Source: Scalesia atractyloides (taxonomy: Eukaryota; Streptophyta; Magnoliopsida; Asterales; Asteraceae). From it: 64,000 bases of DNA. Below the pieces are notes generated by a model. The model worked only from the letters and a program-made list of their open reading frames with translations. It had not been told where the DNA came from and made no database searches. Positions 49,898-62,400 of the stretch are shown one piece after another. The DNA lies in contig CAMTDV010000003.1 in NCBI GenBank assembly GCA_947069175.1, positions 31,405,353 to 31,469,352 of the forward strand. The letters are read 5' to 3'. Both the position numbers and the translations under genes were made by a program. How positions within the stretch are numbered: the stretch's first letter is position 1; each line of letters starts with the position of its first letter.

Positions 49898-52800
49898 ATG
49901 ACATACAATGGGCTCGAAAGCTGCATTCAGAGTGCTAACACCTGTGAGGGTGAAAGTGTTACAAGTAAAAGAGATGAATGTCACACTGATGGAGATTCTT
50001 CAAGTTGTTCTAACAACAATGTTTTTGGATCACCTTCTTTTCATTCGACGATGATGAAGATGGATGATCAAGAACCGGATGAATGGGAGCACTCAGCAAA
50101 TCCAAGACATTGTGTTGCCATAGACAAACCATCATCTCATGTGGACATAATGAAAGAAATATTTGCGAAACTCTTGTTGGGTGAAGATCCAACAGGAGGG
50201 AGCAAGGGTCACTCCTCTGCTTTGGCCTTGTCTAATTCCATAACAAAGCTCGCTGGTACGCTTTCCCTTTCTTTTCTATATCATTGAGTTATGGAACTTA
50301 TTATCTGATCATTACGACTTGAAGCCTACGATACCTAGTTTCTACTTTTCCAATTATCACAAGATGACTCTCCATTTTGGCGCAAAAATTACAGTGTTTA
50401 TATTATCTATTAGCTGCTCAGCCATTGTAAATTTGCCAAACGCAGACAACAATTAAAGATTTGAATGCAAAATTAGAATAAGATAAACATGAGTTCACAC
50501 TTAAGTTAGTGTGCCTTTGGCTTTCGTAGTAAAATCCTAGAATTCATGTGCTCAAATGCATATTTAATGATCTGATCCATTAACATACATGTAAATTTAT
50601 GGACGGTGATATATAGTGATCATCCGCTTTCCAGTGGAGTCTAATTTTAGACGCGGTGCGATATGATTATGATTGAAATAATTATTAACTAAACGGGTTT
50701 TGACATTGATAATGTGTTACAAGCAGAGGATAAAACACTCCTATTGAATAAATAGCAGCTAAAAACACCATCTAAGAGAATAAAATATCCTCAGGTGGGA
50801 TAAACTCAAGGGTGGGAGGGAGTCTTGAGATAATAAATAATATCTACGTCAGTGAAAGTGTTTGCATATCCTCATCGCTAGGTGTTGTTTTACTCGGTGC
50901 TTCATTTTTTATTACTAGATTTATCTTTAGTTACTTTCTAGGTTAATTAGTAATTCATTCACATAAAAGTTACATTTGCATGCTACTGAGCAACAATCTG
51001 CATGTTTTCTATATAACATAGATAACAGAATTATCTAATCTAAGTATACAAGTATCTATCATCATCAAATCATCATACAGAGGATTAACTTATAGTCTCC
51101 TCCAGAATTAAACTAGAAATCATGATGGCATACTATTATGTATAGTTTTTGTTGAACATTAATTCAGAGAATATGCATCCAACATATAACAGCATCTGTA
51201 TTTGGGGAGCTAAGGAAACTGGAGCCCTTGCCAGATGAGAAGAAGAATAGATGGAGAAGAGAAATGGAGTGGTTTCTATCCCCTACTAACTATATGGTTG
51301 AGTTGGTTCCGGTTAAGCAATATGATGCTAATGGCCGGACTCTAGAGGCATGCACTCTTTCCCTACTCAAGCTTATTCAAATCTTTCATGTTTTCTATGC
51401 ACAATCTCAAGTGTTTTTCTTTGCATTCCATTTTAAACAGATCATGAGACCAAAAGCACGTGTAGATGTTCACACGAATCTCCCAGCTCTACTGAAGTTA
51501 GACTGCATGCTTATTGTAGGTGGTCTTTTCAATTGCATTAACATCATATCTCATTGTTTATGGAAACGTTTAATTTTTACATGTTTACTTATAGATGGGT
51601 TGAATTGTGTTGTTGTTTCATATAAAAGAAAAAAAGGGTCCGATGGGTTCAAAGTCATCGAAGTTGTACTCTAGTACTTGCAACCTACTAAATCGCTTTA
51701 TTTTAAAAATTAGATTGCCTTGTAATAACATCTTTTTTGCAAGTATATTTAATGCATGGGTCTGTTGTATTAAGGCTAGACTAAGAAATGTTTGTGGGTC
51801 AACTCGACCCATACTAAAACAATTTGTTTCAATCCAGGCCCGTTAATCATATTTCCCTACTTTTCACACATGCTCATTTCATTGATTTGGCATACACTTT
51901 CTGATAGGAAATGCCAGATGCGATGATGAATACAGAATTTTGGTACGAAGAAGTTAGCCAAGTAGAAGGAAAAGGTGAGAGCGTAAAAGAAGGCAGAAGG
52001 CTTCTTATGCCACATGTACCTGTAGATGGACTCTCCGGAGAAGAGAGGAAAAAGCTATTGAATCAGGCAAAAATAGTGCACCAAATTTTCAAGGCTACCA
52101 AATCTATAAACGAAACCATCCTCCTTGAAATGCATATACCAAAGGTCATTGGAGAGGCACTTCCAAAGGTAAGCTGCTATCAACACTTACCATCACTCAT
52201 GTATTCGCTTCGTGTTTAAAGTCAAACGACTTCAAATACAAAAAGTTTGGCAAGAAGGGGGTCATAACAAGCATGTCAAATGGATAGACATTCCTGGGTA
52301 ATTTGTTTTCTAATGCACACAATTTTGTAAACCGTTTTATTCATACTTTTAAATCACTTGTCTTAATGTTATTTTGAAGTCATGTCCAACAGTTTCATTA
52401 TATATAAATTTTGCTTTAAAAGTGCACCAAAAGTATTTACATGTCAACCAGTTCTACAAGATGACGTGATATCTCCTCCACCCATCTTGCTACCTATATG
52501 ATCATGTTTTCCTGAAATATTTCAGAACTAGAGGGGACAATACCGACCCATAATTACCTAAAAGGGGAAGGGCTCTACTGGTTTGAATGTTGCCCAAAAC
52601 TCTATTTCTAATACACACAACGTCTTAAATCATTTTTATTTAGACATCTATTTTATAATAATATGTTTAGACAACTTTGTTTCAACCGAACCTATTTTGA
52701 CCCATTAACCAGCTCGCCTAGCTTGTCATATCTTCTCAGAATGTATCCTAACAAGTTTCTTTTTTTGGGGTTCACATATGTTGCAGTCCGGAAAGGCTAG

Positions 52801-53917
52801 CAGTGGTGATGATCTTTTTAGGATACTTAATGCATCCTCTTCCTCAGCTGTAGAAATGTTCAACTCACTAAACTTAAAATCTGAACACAGTGCCCTCGAT
52901 ACCATTAACAGGTTGGAAGCAGCAATATTGGCATGGAAAGAAAGAATCTCCACCGTAAAATCTCCAGCAAGACCATTATGGTCCTTAAAAGATCTTTCTA
53001 TGGAGCTGAATAAGATAGAGTTTTTGACTATTAGAGTTCAACTTCTTTTGCAGGAAATCAGAAACAAATATCCAAAACTTCCTCAAACATTCCTTGATGT
53101 CATGAAAATCCAATATGGCAAGGTGAGTAAACCCCTACACAGTAGATAATTATCTAGTTTGTTGTGTCGCTGTGACAAGATGCTTGGGTTGGGCAACGGG
53201 GAAAATTGAGTTTGTGCTAAAACGAGCCTTTTTTAGTCAGGATTGTTATTGGTTTGAGACATTGTGTGATTGACCCACGACCATACTATCCTCCATTTTG
53301 TTGAACTTTTCATTAATAATGTGTTAAAGTATCATTACAAAAAACAATATTATTACAATAACAATTCAAGGTTTTTAATTAAATGATTTAGAAGGTTGTA
53401 TGTGTTAAATAGAATTTGGACTTCGTTCAAACTATTTAACCATACCTTTTAGCTAACTTTTTAGTTTACCAAAAAGAATACAACCAAAACCTACTGATTC
53501 ACGTAAAAACAAGTTACTAGGCTGAAGTTGCACATCAGGTGTTTCAATTAGTGGTTAATCATGAAATGTATACAGGATATCGCATACGCGATTTTGGAAG
53601 CTTATTCTCGTGTTCTTGGAAACTTGGCATTCAACATACTCACTAGAATTGGTGAAATTTGTCAGGCGGATGTGTATGTTGATCCTAATTCACCAATGGC
53701 AATGAATAGCCTTTCTGTATTCAGCTTTAATTCAAGACACACACTCTTTGATAAAATGAACAACATAGCGGGGAAACTGAATTTGCTAAAAGCTGAAAAG
53801 GCTTCGTATGCAGTGTGCCAAAATGAGGAAACCTATGCAGATTCAGTCACAACAACACCTAGTAAATGTTGTATAGGTAAAGAGGTTTGTTTTACACCCC
53901 CAAAAATGTCACCCTAA
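49898..53917 (+). CDS. ROPGEF: RopGEF: PRONE-domain guanine nucleotide exchange factor for ROP/RAC GTPases
   Basis: Six predicted exons: 49898-50255, 51193-51347, 51441-51515, 51908-52168, 52787-53122, 53576-53917 (TAA), 1,527 nt, 508 aa. Phases agree at every join. PRONE-type exchange factors load GTP on plant ROP GTPases at the plasma membrane, controlling polar growth and signalling. The N-terminus (1-81) is acidic, Ser-rich and variable. PRONE spans about 82-435: EIFAKLLLGEDPTGGSKG (88-105), ASVFGELRKLEPLPDEKK, WRREMEWFLSP, LPALLKLDCMLIEM, NTEFWYEE, KSGKASSGDDLFRI, LPQTFLDVMKIQYGKDIAYA, AILEAYSRVLGNLAFNI. The C-tail is short (about 70 aa). Length is normal for the family. Odd points: the family's tandem Trp (KWWLP block) is RRLLMP here (Leu 228-229), and intron 2 has a GC donor. 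The start is the first ATG of the conserved frame. Which family member it is cannot be said. Confidence 0.93.
51348..51440 (+). other. RopGEF intron 2, GC-AG type, 93 bp, open in frame
   Basis: The exon ends ...ACTCTAGAG and is followed by GCATGC; the acceptor is TTTTAAACAG before ATCATGAGACC. No GT donor in a usable position would keep the conserved residues (GRTLE joined to IMRPKARVD). The intron is 31 codons long without a stop in the reading frame, so retention would insert 31 residues into the PRONE domain. Confidence 0.75.
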
Positions 53918-54063
53918 TTCGATAATACAAGGGTTACGTAATGATATAATATGATATGATATGCTATATACCTAACAAGACGGCGTATCTCCAGCCTACT
54001 TTTTAATGATTTAAGTTCCCCTATGCATTTATGAAGTTCTTGAATATATAAGAAACAACACAC

Positions 54064-54096
<33 letters not shown>

Positions 54097-54900
54097 TTTA
54101 TAGGGTAAAGATCTTACCGAACCCTAAATATTTGCAAAACTCTTTACAACCACTTATTTTATTTTATTATATTTTTTCTTTATTTTATTAATGAGGGGTA
54201 TAAAAGTAAATTTACATATCCCAAATTATCACATGTTTTTATGTATCCTTGTTTTTCTCAGTTTTAGATCTACATAATCGGAAAACATGTATTTGTTACA
54301 AATACATACATGATAAATTTACCAACACATACGCAACTAATGTTCACGTATGCATCATCTAGCAATGTCATATACGCATTCTGCACAAATGTGTAACCAA
54401 CACATTTGTTATTTAAGTAAATATATTTATATTACACATATGAATATAAGAAACAAACATGCTATATAATGATTAGTATTACACATATGAATACTATTAG
54501 TATTACACATATGAATAATTTACCAACACAAACGTAATTTGATGTTCAAATATACATAAACCGGTTGTCATATATGCAATTTAGTAGTTACATATAGGTA
54601 GCCAACACATTTCTTCTTTACATCCACATAAATCTTTTATTACACCTATGTAAATGTAACATACGTATATGCTAATTATAATATGGAATGTTAGACTTTG
54701 TTACGTAGATTATTAAGAAAATTCACCTGAAACACATGCATTTCAAAACCAAAAATAAAAATAAAAATTAAGAAGTATCAGAACTTTTAACAACCAATCA
54801 ATTTATTTAATTTTATTTAGTACTATTTAAGGGTATAGTGTTTTATTTTTTTTATAACAAATGATGACAAAAAAATCAAATACAAATACCTTTATCATAC
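53918..54900. other. AT-rich DNA downstream of RopGEF with (AT)n/(AC)n microsatellite
   Basis: A microsatellite of CA/AT steps runs at about 54061-54096. Several spaced copies of ATTACACATATGAATA occur near 54430-54520. No ORF. The 3' UTR of RopGEF should lie in the first few hundred bases, but I see no clear polyadenylation signal. Confidence 0.5.
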
Positions 54901-55317
54901 AAAACGTATGAATGTAGTGAAAAGGGAAAAAAATGCGGTGTCGGATTATGTGTTGTTTGATGAACTTGTAGGTTAATTTTGATCTTGCAGAGTATCATAA
55001 TTACTCTACAAATAATTTTGTAACGTAATTTTGATCTTTTATTGTAATTTTGTAGAGTTCCATAATTACTCTACAAATGATTTTATAGAGTAATTTTGAT
55101 CTTGTAGGGTAATTCTGAATTATGTGTTGTTTGATGAACTTGTAGAATAATTTTGATATATTTATAGAATAAGTTTGATAATTACCCTACAAGATCATTT
55201 TACAAAATTACCCAAAAGATCATTTGAATAGTAATTTTGTTAATTACTCTACAAGTAAATAATTATGAAAATGTCACCGCGTTTTTTTACTTTTTTATTC
55301 CTTTTGTACGTTTTTTA
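54901..55317. mobile_element. MITE-like inverted repeat element
   Basis: The left arm (54901-54942, including AAAACGTA and AAAAAAATGCGGTGTC) is matched in reverse by the right arm (55270-55317, GTCACCGCGTTTTTTTAC...TACGTTTT) at about three quarters identity. Inside are repeated, inverted copies of AGAGTAATTTTGATCTTGTA. No coding. No target duplication was identified, so superfamily is unknown. Confidence 0.5.
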
Positions 55318-55648
55318 AGATAAGTCTCTTTGTACGTGAACTTAACTCAACAAATGATACATGGTGTTATATTTTGCAAATAACAAATAATATATATAGT
55401 GTTTTATTTTGTAGGAACAAGTATTTTTATCATTATTGAATAACCGTCTAATTTCTCTTATACACTTATACATGGGTTAGGTTCATTTGTGAACAACCCC
55501 CTTGATAGTGAACTGTGTTAACCAATCCTAACACTTGATTATCAATACATAAGTGTAAACCAATGGCCATGATTTGATCAGGATTTAATGAAGAAAATAC
55601 ACTAGTGTATTTTACGATTTGATGATGTATATCAATGGCAAAGATTTG
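55318..55648. other. Unassigned DNA with a 20-bp perfect palindrome
   Basis: AAAATACACTAGTGTATTTT at 55594-55613 is a perfect palindrome. The core ATACACTAGTGT also appears on the far side of the solo LTR (about 58812). Otherwise nothing was recognised. Confidence 0.4.
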
Positions 55649-58600
55649 TGTGACAACTGTGAAATCCTGGTATAACCTAATTGTTGTTGGTCCTTGATGA
55701 CAGGACATGATGTGAAAACAATTAGACTCGTGAGGAATTAAGTCTGGATATGTGATGATATATGCTTGACCGAACGTACAATACGAAACAGTAATTATGT
55801 TATGTACAAAAGTTCACTGAAAACCCGTAGTGCGTTACAGACTTAATAGTACGCAATTGTGCGTGTATGGACGATTCTGGGAATACAAATGGCCTAATAT
55901 ATGGACTATAGTGTATGACATAAGTGTGTTAGCGGATAAATTGGAATTATAATGCTTGTAGTGATGCCTAAGTAATGGTGATGAATAAAATACTAAAACC
56001 CTAATTACGCTTGAACCCTAATTATACATACAAGTTATACGATTCATGAAACGATAATAAACATGACTCGGATGAATCCGATGGTAAGCAATGAGTAGTA
56101 CATGATCAATAATGAGAAGCACTGTGAGCAGGATGCCTAAGTGTGTTAAAACAGGTTAAACAGAAGCTTACCGTTTAAAAGTGCACAAACCTATTTATAT
56201 CAAATTAGATACAAACGATAGTTCCGTAGACGATTCTAAGGGAACGAAAATACTTGAACATGATATTAGACCATAACTTAAGATTTGTGGCCTTATCAGG
56301 TAGTTGGCACGTTAAACGAAGCAGCTTCCGGTTAGCGGAACGCCTTTGATTTTAACGCAACCAGAAACGACAAAACATGCAACGAACAGTCAAGACTAAA
56401 AACACTTATTTAACATAAATATAACGTAAATGAACGCGCAAAAAATGACAAAATATGAAAGTGCTCGTGTTTCAATGTCAGTGGGTTCGGTTTTCAAAAA
56501 CGTAAATAAATGCGCAAAAAACACGCAAAAAAAGAGTTTGTTTGGCGCACTTGGGATGTGTTTACGATCCGAAAACGAACCTAAACATAAAAAAACATGT
56601 AATACTGATCTATAAGGGCCTAGAGCCACCTTTGACCAAGTCAAAAGGCTTAGAACCCTCCATAATGTTCCAAATGCATTTTAAGGCTTTAAAAAGTCAA
56701 ATTTCTTTTTTTTAATTTTTTTCATTCCCACACATTCAAGAAACCTTAGAACACATATACATTCAATTGCTACTGGAACCATAAGAACAATTAGAATTTC
56801 AAAGGCATAAAAACATGAATTCTTACAAAAATCTTAATTGTAAACCCTGAAATTTGAAGGGCTTTGCATCTTTATGGGCTGTTCTAACATAGGGTTAGGG
56901 TAACAAGGTTCCACATCATGTTTGGTGATGCCAAACATCGGATTATGATACCAAAACACAAAGTATCCGACAAGAAACGAACATAACAAACTCTAATCGA
57001 AAAACAAGGGTTCTAAGGCTTGATTGATATGGGTTTATGCATATTTGTGTTATTTATGGTGCATAGGTACTGAACATAAGCTTATATCACTTCTGGACAC
57101 ACAAGGGTTGCATAAAAATGCAAGTTTCGCTCGGTATAACTTTCGAAGATCGAAATTAGGGCGTAAAGATTTACATACAATATAACTTTGTCTGTGGGTG
57201 TTCTTTGAAATTGAAAATTTATATAGTGATCATATGGGTTGAAAATAAGTCTCCTGTAAATATTTAGAATTTTCTGAACTTTTGGTATTTTTGGTGAATT
57301 TTTTAAATTTTTTTGAAGGAATAAATTCTGAAAAAATAGTAACGAGTTCAATAAATCACCAAAAACTACAGGGATGTTGAATTTAATATGTGTAACATTC
57401 TAGAAAATTTTGGGGACCATTGACTGAGTTTGAGTTTGGTTTCAAAAATCGCAATGTAGCGAAGTTTTGGTAGCCGGAAACGCGGTGTAACGAATTCGGA
57501 AAAATCTCAAATTTTTGCAAGAAGTTCCGCAATATATTGGGAAACTTCTGTGAATTTATGGGAATTTTTGAAAGTCGTATTATTTTGGGCGTAATTTGTT
57601 CGATTAAAGTACAGTTTTTCGCGAATTTATTAAAATTAATAAATTGGTTTTATAAATTTCTAAAAATATTTTCAAGAATTCTATATATTTTTACAAATTT
57701 ATATAAAATTTTTATAATTTTATAAAATATATACATTGAGTAATGATTTTTATAATTAAAATCTTATTATTTTATACAAAACCGGCAACTATAAACGCGT
57801 AACGAACCTGCCGGAACCGTGAACTGACTAACAACTAAATTGGTAATAAGTGAAACACCACAGTTATTCTGGACTCTCTTGGGGCAAAATGGGTACTTGG
57901 GGTACATTACACGCCAGCTTAGGATATTCCTCAACGGCGAAAACGGAAACTTAAAATCGGGCAACCTGGGGTCCCCAAACGACCGAACTCCCTTAATATA
58001 AAGTTAATAATTTATAATAGAAAACTCATTAGTACAGTCCATATGATCATACTACTTTTCGAACATCTAAAACAAGTGATTTCGACCGGCACGCAAAACG
58101 GTGTTCGAAAGCCAAAATGAAATCTAACATTAAGATAATACCCAAAGCCATACTATTATGTTATAGGTCGATTCTCAGATGATCATTCTCATCTGGACCC
58201 GAGCTATTGCAATTATCGATTTGAAACTGGTATCCGGTAATTAACCAAATACGAACTGATACAAGGACTGAAGTGCTAGAGCCTTGATACATACACATCT
58301 TGTGATTGTTGTGCTTATATATTAAGTGAGTTTCACTACCCCGATTTCAAACTGTTTTACTATTTTATTTGGGATGAAATGCATGTTACATACGTACATA
58401 CTTGCATAAACATACATGTTGTGATGTGAATTTTCTGAGTCTTAGTAACATATGAAAGTCCCCACAAACACAGTGATCAACTATATGCCGGTGGATGTGT
58501 GAATAGTGCTATTGGTCTAACAAACCCAACTGAGCTAGCACGAATGCCATGGGTTCTACTACAATTTCACATGTCTATGTACTCTTTGTGAGCACGCTAT

Positions 58601-58793
58601 TTGGTGTTAGACATAGCTACTTGGGGTGGAAAAGTGCCGAGGTGTCGGATGTGGGACACGACACTTATGAACAGTCAAGATTTCACTTGTAGGCTCAGTA
58701 TAATATTCAATCAAATGTGCAAAACAATATGTTCAAACATATTTCTGGAACAAAAAAAACAGTGAAACTCGCCATGCGAGTCGAGGTGTGACA
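55649..58793 (+). mobile_element. Solo LTR, 3.1 kb, with perfect 5-bp target duplication
   Basis: It begins TGTGACAACTGTG and ends GAGGTGTGACA (TG...CA). The flanks are ATTTG at 55644-55648 and ATTTG at 58794-58798. No Gag, Pol, primer-binding site or polypurine tract lies inside, and no large ORF. The termini fit long Gypsy LTRs. A solo LTR left by recombination between two LTRs is the simplest reading; a non-autonomous element with undetected short LTRs is the alternative. Confidence 0.78.
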
Positions 58794-58886
58794 ATTTGTT
58801 CACTGAGTTCACAAATACACTAGTGTTGACTCTAGAACCCCACCCTTCCACCTTTAGTATATTGGTAAACTTACATAGATAATTAA

Positions 58887-59348
58887 TGTTGGTGCATAAT
58901 GTCTATTGCCTACGTCTAGGATATGTCGTTATTGTATATAGGGATTAAACGTCTAATGTGTAAAAGTTATTGTTTGATTTATATACTTTGTAGTTGGCTC
59001 GTACGAGTGAGTCAGATGACGCGTACGAGTGACACTCTATCACTCGTACGAGGCAACCACTCGCACGAATCACAGTCTCTGTTTCACACTCTCCTGTGCG
59101 AGTCATGTCGACCTATAAATAGAGGAGTGTTGTGTCAGAGCTGAGGAGTGTTAGTCCAGTTGGTACGGCGAAGCCCTGCTGAATTGTTTACTTGCGTTGT
59201 ACTTGTCACGTCAATCAATATATTCAAAGAAGTTAAACAGTAGATCTCGCTTGTTCGTTTGTCAACCTCACTAACAATGAATTCCGTCTCTGTTAGCTGA
59301 GTTAGATCAGTCCGGTTGCTCATCGGAGGAGCCGATTCCCCATTCACA
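58887..59348 (+). repeat. 5' LTR of Copia element I
   Basis: The 462-bp LTR runs from TGTTGGTGCATAATG to CCATTCACA, flanked on the left by ATTAA. It is homologous to the LTR of A. It carries CTCGTACGAG-type palindromes at about 58997-59095, just upstream of a TATAAATAG box (59114-59122). Confidence 0.9.
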
Positions 59349-59350
59349 AG

Positions 59351-59362
59351 TGGTATCAGAGC
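59351..59362 (+). other. Primer-binding site of element I
   Basis: TGGTATCAGAGC, an exact initiator-Met site, two bases after the LTR. Confidence 0.92.
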
Positions 59363-59932
59363 CTTGAGGCCTGATCTGCTGATAAATGTCAAGTTTCTGC
59401 AGGCTACCAACTGTTTCAGATTCAGATTCACTGTTGCAGCTTTCTACTTCTACACTTTCCCAAACTTATATCGGAATTTGACAAAATTATGGACAAATTG
59501 GACTAGGATTCTAGGATATCACGTTAAATTATATTCTAATCAATCCTTAACAATTTCAGATCTAAAATCGAGCTTAATCATGTCAAAATTGGTAAAATTC
59601 ATCTGTTTGGTGACCTAATTTGTTTCATACAGGTAGAGAGACCACTTGCACGAACGACTGACCATACAAGTTAATTCATTCATACGAACGAGTAATCAGA
59701 AGTTCTTAAAATTTACAAGTTAAAAAATTTAAAACTGTTATTCGCACAAGTTACACACTCGTACGAGCAACTCATTCGTACGAGGGAACATTTCATTCGT
59801 ACGAGTTGCTTCTTTGTTCGCACGAGTAGCTTTCTTGTTTGAATCATTTTGTCCACACGAATTTCAGGGTCGTACGAGCTAATCTTGGTCGCATGAATTT
59901 CGGAAAGTGTGTTTCTAAATCTTTGCAGAAAA
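59363..59932 (+). other. Leader of element I with TCGTACGA array
   Basis: The array of CTCGTACGAG, TTCGTACGA and TTCGCACGA motifs lies at about 59640-59890. A possible donor CAGGTAGAG stands just before it (about 59630), and a good acceptor-like CTTTGCAG (59921-59928) just before the gag ATG. Confidence 0.6.
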
Positions 59933-62297
59933 ATGGCAGAAGAGTTCTATAACGCATTTGCTACATCAGCAGTCACGACTACTGTAGCACAAAACATGAA
60001 CCTCGAAAATGAAATGTGTACGATAACGAAACCGGCAAAGTTGATGAACCTCGAAGATTTTGTTAGTTGGAGCAAACATTTCATGAATTAGGTTTAGGCA
60101 AATCATTTTACCTGTTGGTTTGCTATCGAAGAAAAGTATCAATCTCCTGTTGGTGAAAATGCTCTCGAAAAGACATTGGCTCAACTTTCTGATTTTGAAA
60201 GAGAAAAGTTTATAAATGAGAAGAAAATGATGAACATTCTGCAACAATCTATCGAAGAGGACATATTAGCGCTGTTGCAACATGATAATGACACACAATC
60301 ATTGTGGAATGCTCTTCAATTGAAATTCCAAGGAAGTGCCCAGTTACGAAAAAAGCAGAAGGGCATTGTTGAGTAAAGAATTTGACACTTTACTTTGATC
60401 AAAGGTGAGACGGTTAAACAACTGACTAAAAGATACTGTCATCTTGTTGTGCAAATGAAGCGAATGGGGATCATAAGGACGAATGAAGAACTTGTTGATA
60501 AACTCGCTAATTCCTTACCACAAGGCGAATGGTCTACCTATTTGACCATTTCAAAGAATGGAACTGAATATGGTAATCTCTCATTACCACGTTTCATTGA
60601 GAGATTGGAGGGACATGAACTTGAAATGCAGAAAATGGCGAAGAACAAAAACGTCCAAGTGCAATGAGATGTTAATCTTTATTTCAAGAATAATTCTACT
60701 GCTCAAATACAATCTCCGAAGATCCAGACTGCCTTTAGCGCTCATAGCACACCAAGTCCCCCATCAAATCAAAACAATAGTTTTCAATCACAGTTAATCC
60801 GAACATGTCTCAAAGCCCACAGTCATCATATGAATTGAGCAATCCTCACCTCAACCAGACTAGTCAATCAAATCCTACTCAAAGGGTACTACTGTGCAAT
60901 ATCGCTATTGATTTCCAGAATGCACTAAACTTTGATGAGAAGACCGCAAAGCATCATATGTCACTATTAGCATCGGTTCTCGAATCTTATGACAGTCTTG
61001 TAGCAGCAAAGATTGGAAATTCTGAAATGACCAAAGAGGACTATGATCAGATTGATCTAGTAGAGATAAAGTTGATCGATATAAAATGGTGTATGGCATC
61101 TATTATTAGACGCGCACAACGCTTCATGGAAATCATTGGGAGAGAGAACGTGGGAGGTTTGGATGGAAAACTTGGATTTGATAAATCCAAAGTTAGTTGT
61201 TTTAAGTGTCGGGAAAAGGGACATTTTAATTGTGAATGCCCAAATAGAGAAGCTAAGGGTAATCAGAACCCATTTGCCGATGACTACTAAAAGAAGGCTA
61301 TCTACCACCGTCCCCGACCAAGAACTCGCATGGTGCAGATTGAAGATAGACAGCCAGAGACCAAAGACAAAGCGCTTGTAGTGACTCAAGAAGATGAGGG
61401 CTTTAACTGGAACAAATATATTTCTAAGAATGAGAGTTTGGCGTTGGTTGCTGAAATAATCGAAGAACCTGAAGAAGAATCAGAGGCATCGTTTGATGAG
61501 GCTCCAGAAGATGATTATTACTATCATACTTCATCAGAAGAGGATGAAATTTTAAATAGTGTTTTTAAACATCTCCTACCTAACGATATCTTGAAAACTT
61601 TTGCAGGTTACTTTGGACCAAGTCATCGATCATTCTGTGACGAACAAAAGAAGCCTAATGTTGAACAGAAAGTTGATGAAAAGATGGAGAAGTTGACTGA
61701 TGAAACTGACAAGCGTGCATGGCAAACGTAAATGAGGTAAATGAGTCTAAAAGTAAGCTTGTCATCGAAAAACCATGTTTAAAATGTGCTGAGCCATGCA
61801 ATGAATGTGTTGTAAAAGATACACGATATAATGAGCTCAAAAGTTTAATAGACAATTTGTCGAGTGATTTTAAAAGAAGTGTACGACAAATTGAGCAGAA
61901 CTGTTAAACAGTATTGAAAAGCACTCAGAGAAAATGACGGGACTCTTTCTATGCTCAAAGCGACAGTAATGGACAAGCAAATGGCCATTAATATTCACTT
62001 AAATACTATCGCTGAGCAAAAAAGTGAGATTGAGAAGGTAAGAATAGAAACTAAATGGGTTAACAAGTTGTTAATCAGTTATTCAACAAGACATTTTACC
62101 AAAAATCAAAAATAAGAAGAATCTAAAAATGCTGAAAACAAGAGTGCGAGTTACGATCGTGTTCCACCCCCTATGTGGAATAGTTATGCTTGTAAAAAGC
62201 CGCGGAGGGTATGTAGGTTTTGCCGGAACACAAGGAGGAAGAATTGTCGGTGAAGGAATTCTCATGAATGGAATTGTTTCGTTTAATAAAGTGAACA
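59933..62297 (+). pseudogene. Copia element I Gag and start of protease (3' truncated)
   Basis: The frame starts MAEEFYNAFATSAVTTT and has stops within the first 60 codons. It continues with LFEREK-type helical Gag sequence, GETVKQLTKRYCHLVVQMKR, LVDKLANSLPQGEWSTYL, and a zinc knuckle CFKCREKGHFNCEC near 61.2 kb, then an acidic stretch. At about 62195-62297 it reads RGGYVGFAGTQGGRIVGEG and GIVSFNKVN, matching the segment after the protease active site in B (RGGYVAFAGDKGGYITGEG). The protease Asp motif itself is not found. The element ends at about 62297; integrase, RT, RNase H and the 3' LTR are absent. Confidence 0.85.
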
Positions 62298-62400
62298 ACC
62301 CCTTTATTTGTGAACCTGGTGAACTAATCTTAGCCATTCATTTATTTTTTAGATTAAAAGGATAGGAATGTAATTTAACATTTAATTATTTATTAATCCT
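62298..62400. other. Short AT-rich filler between two truncated elements
   Basis: About 100 bp with no similarity I can name, joining the broken 3' side of element I to the broken 3' side of element J. Confidence 0.4.

Noticed and set aside
51348..51440. Reading the 93 bp as normal coding sequence of the RopGEF
   Set aside because: It would split conserved PRONE residues (GRTLE and IMRPKARVD) with 31 non-conserved residues, and a good AG acceptor sits at its end.
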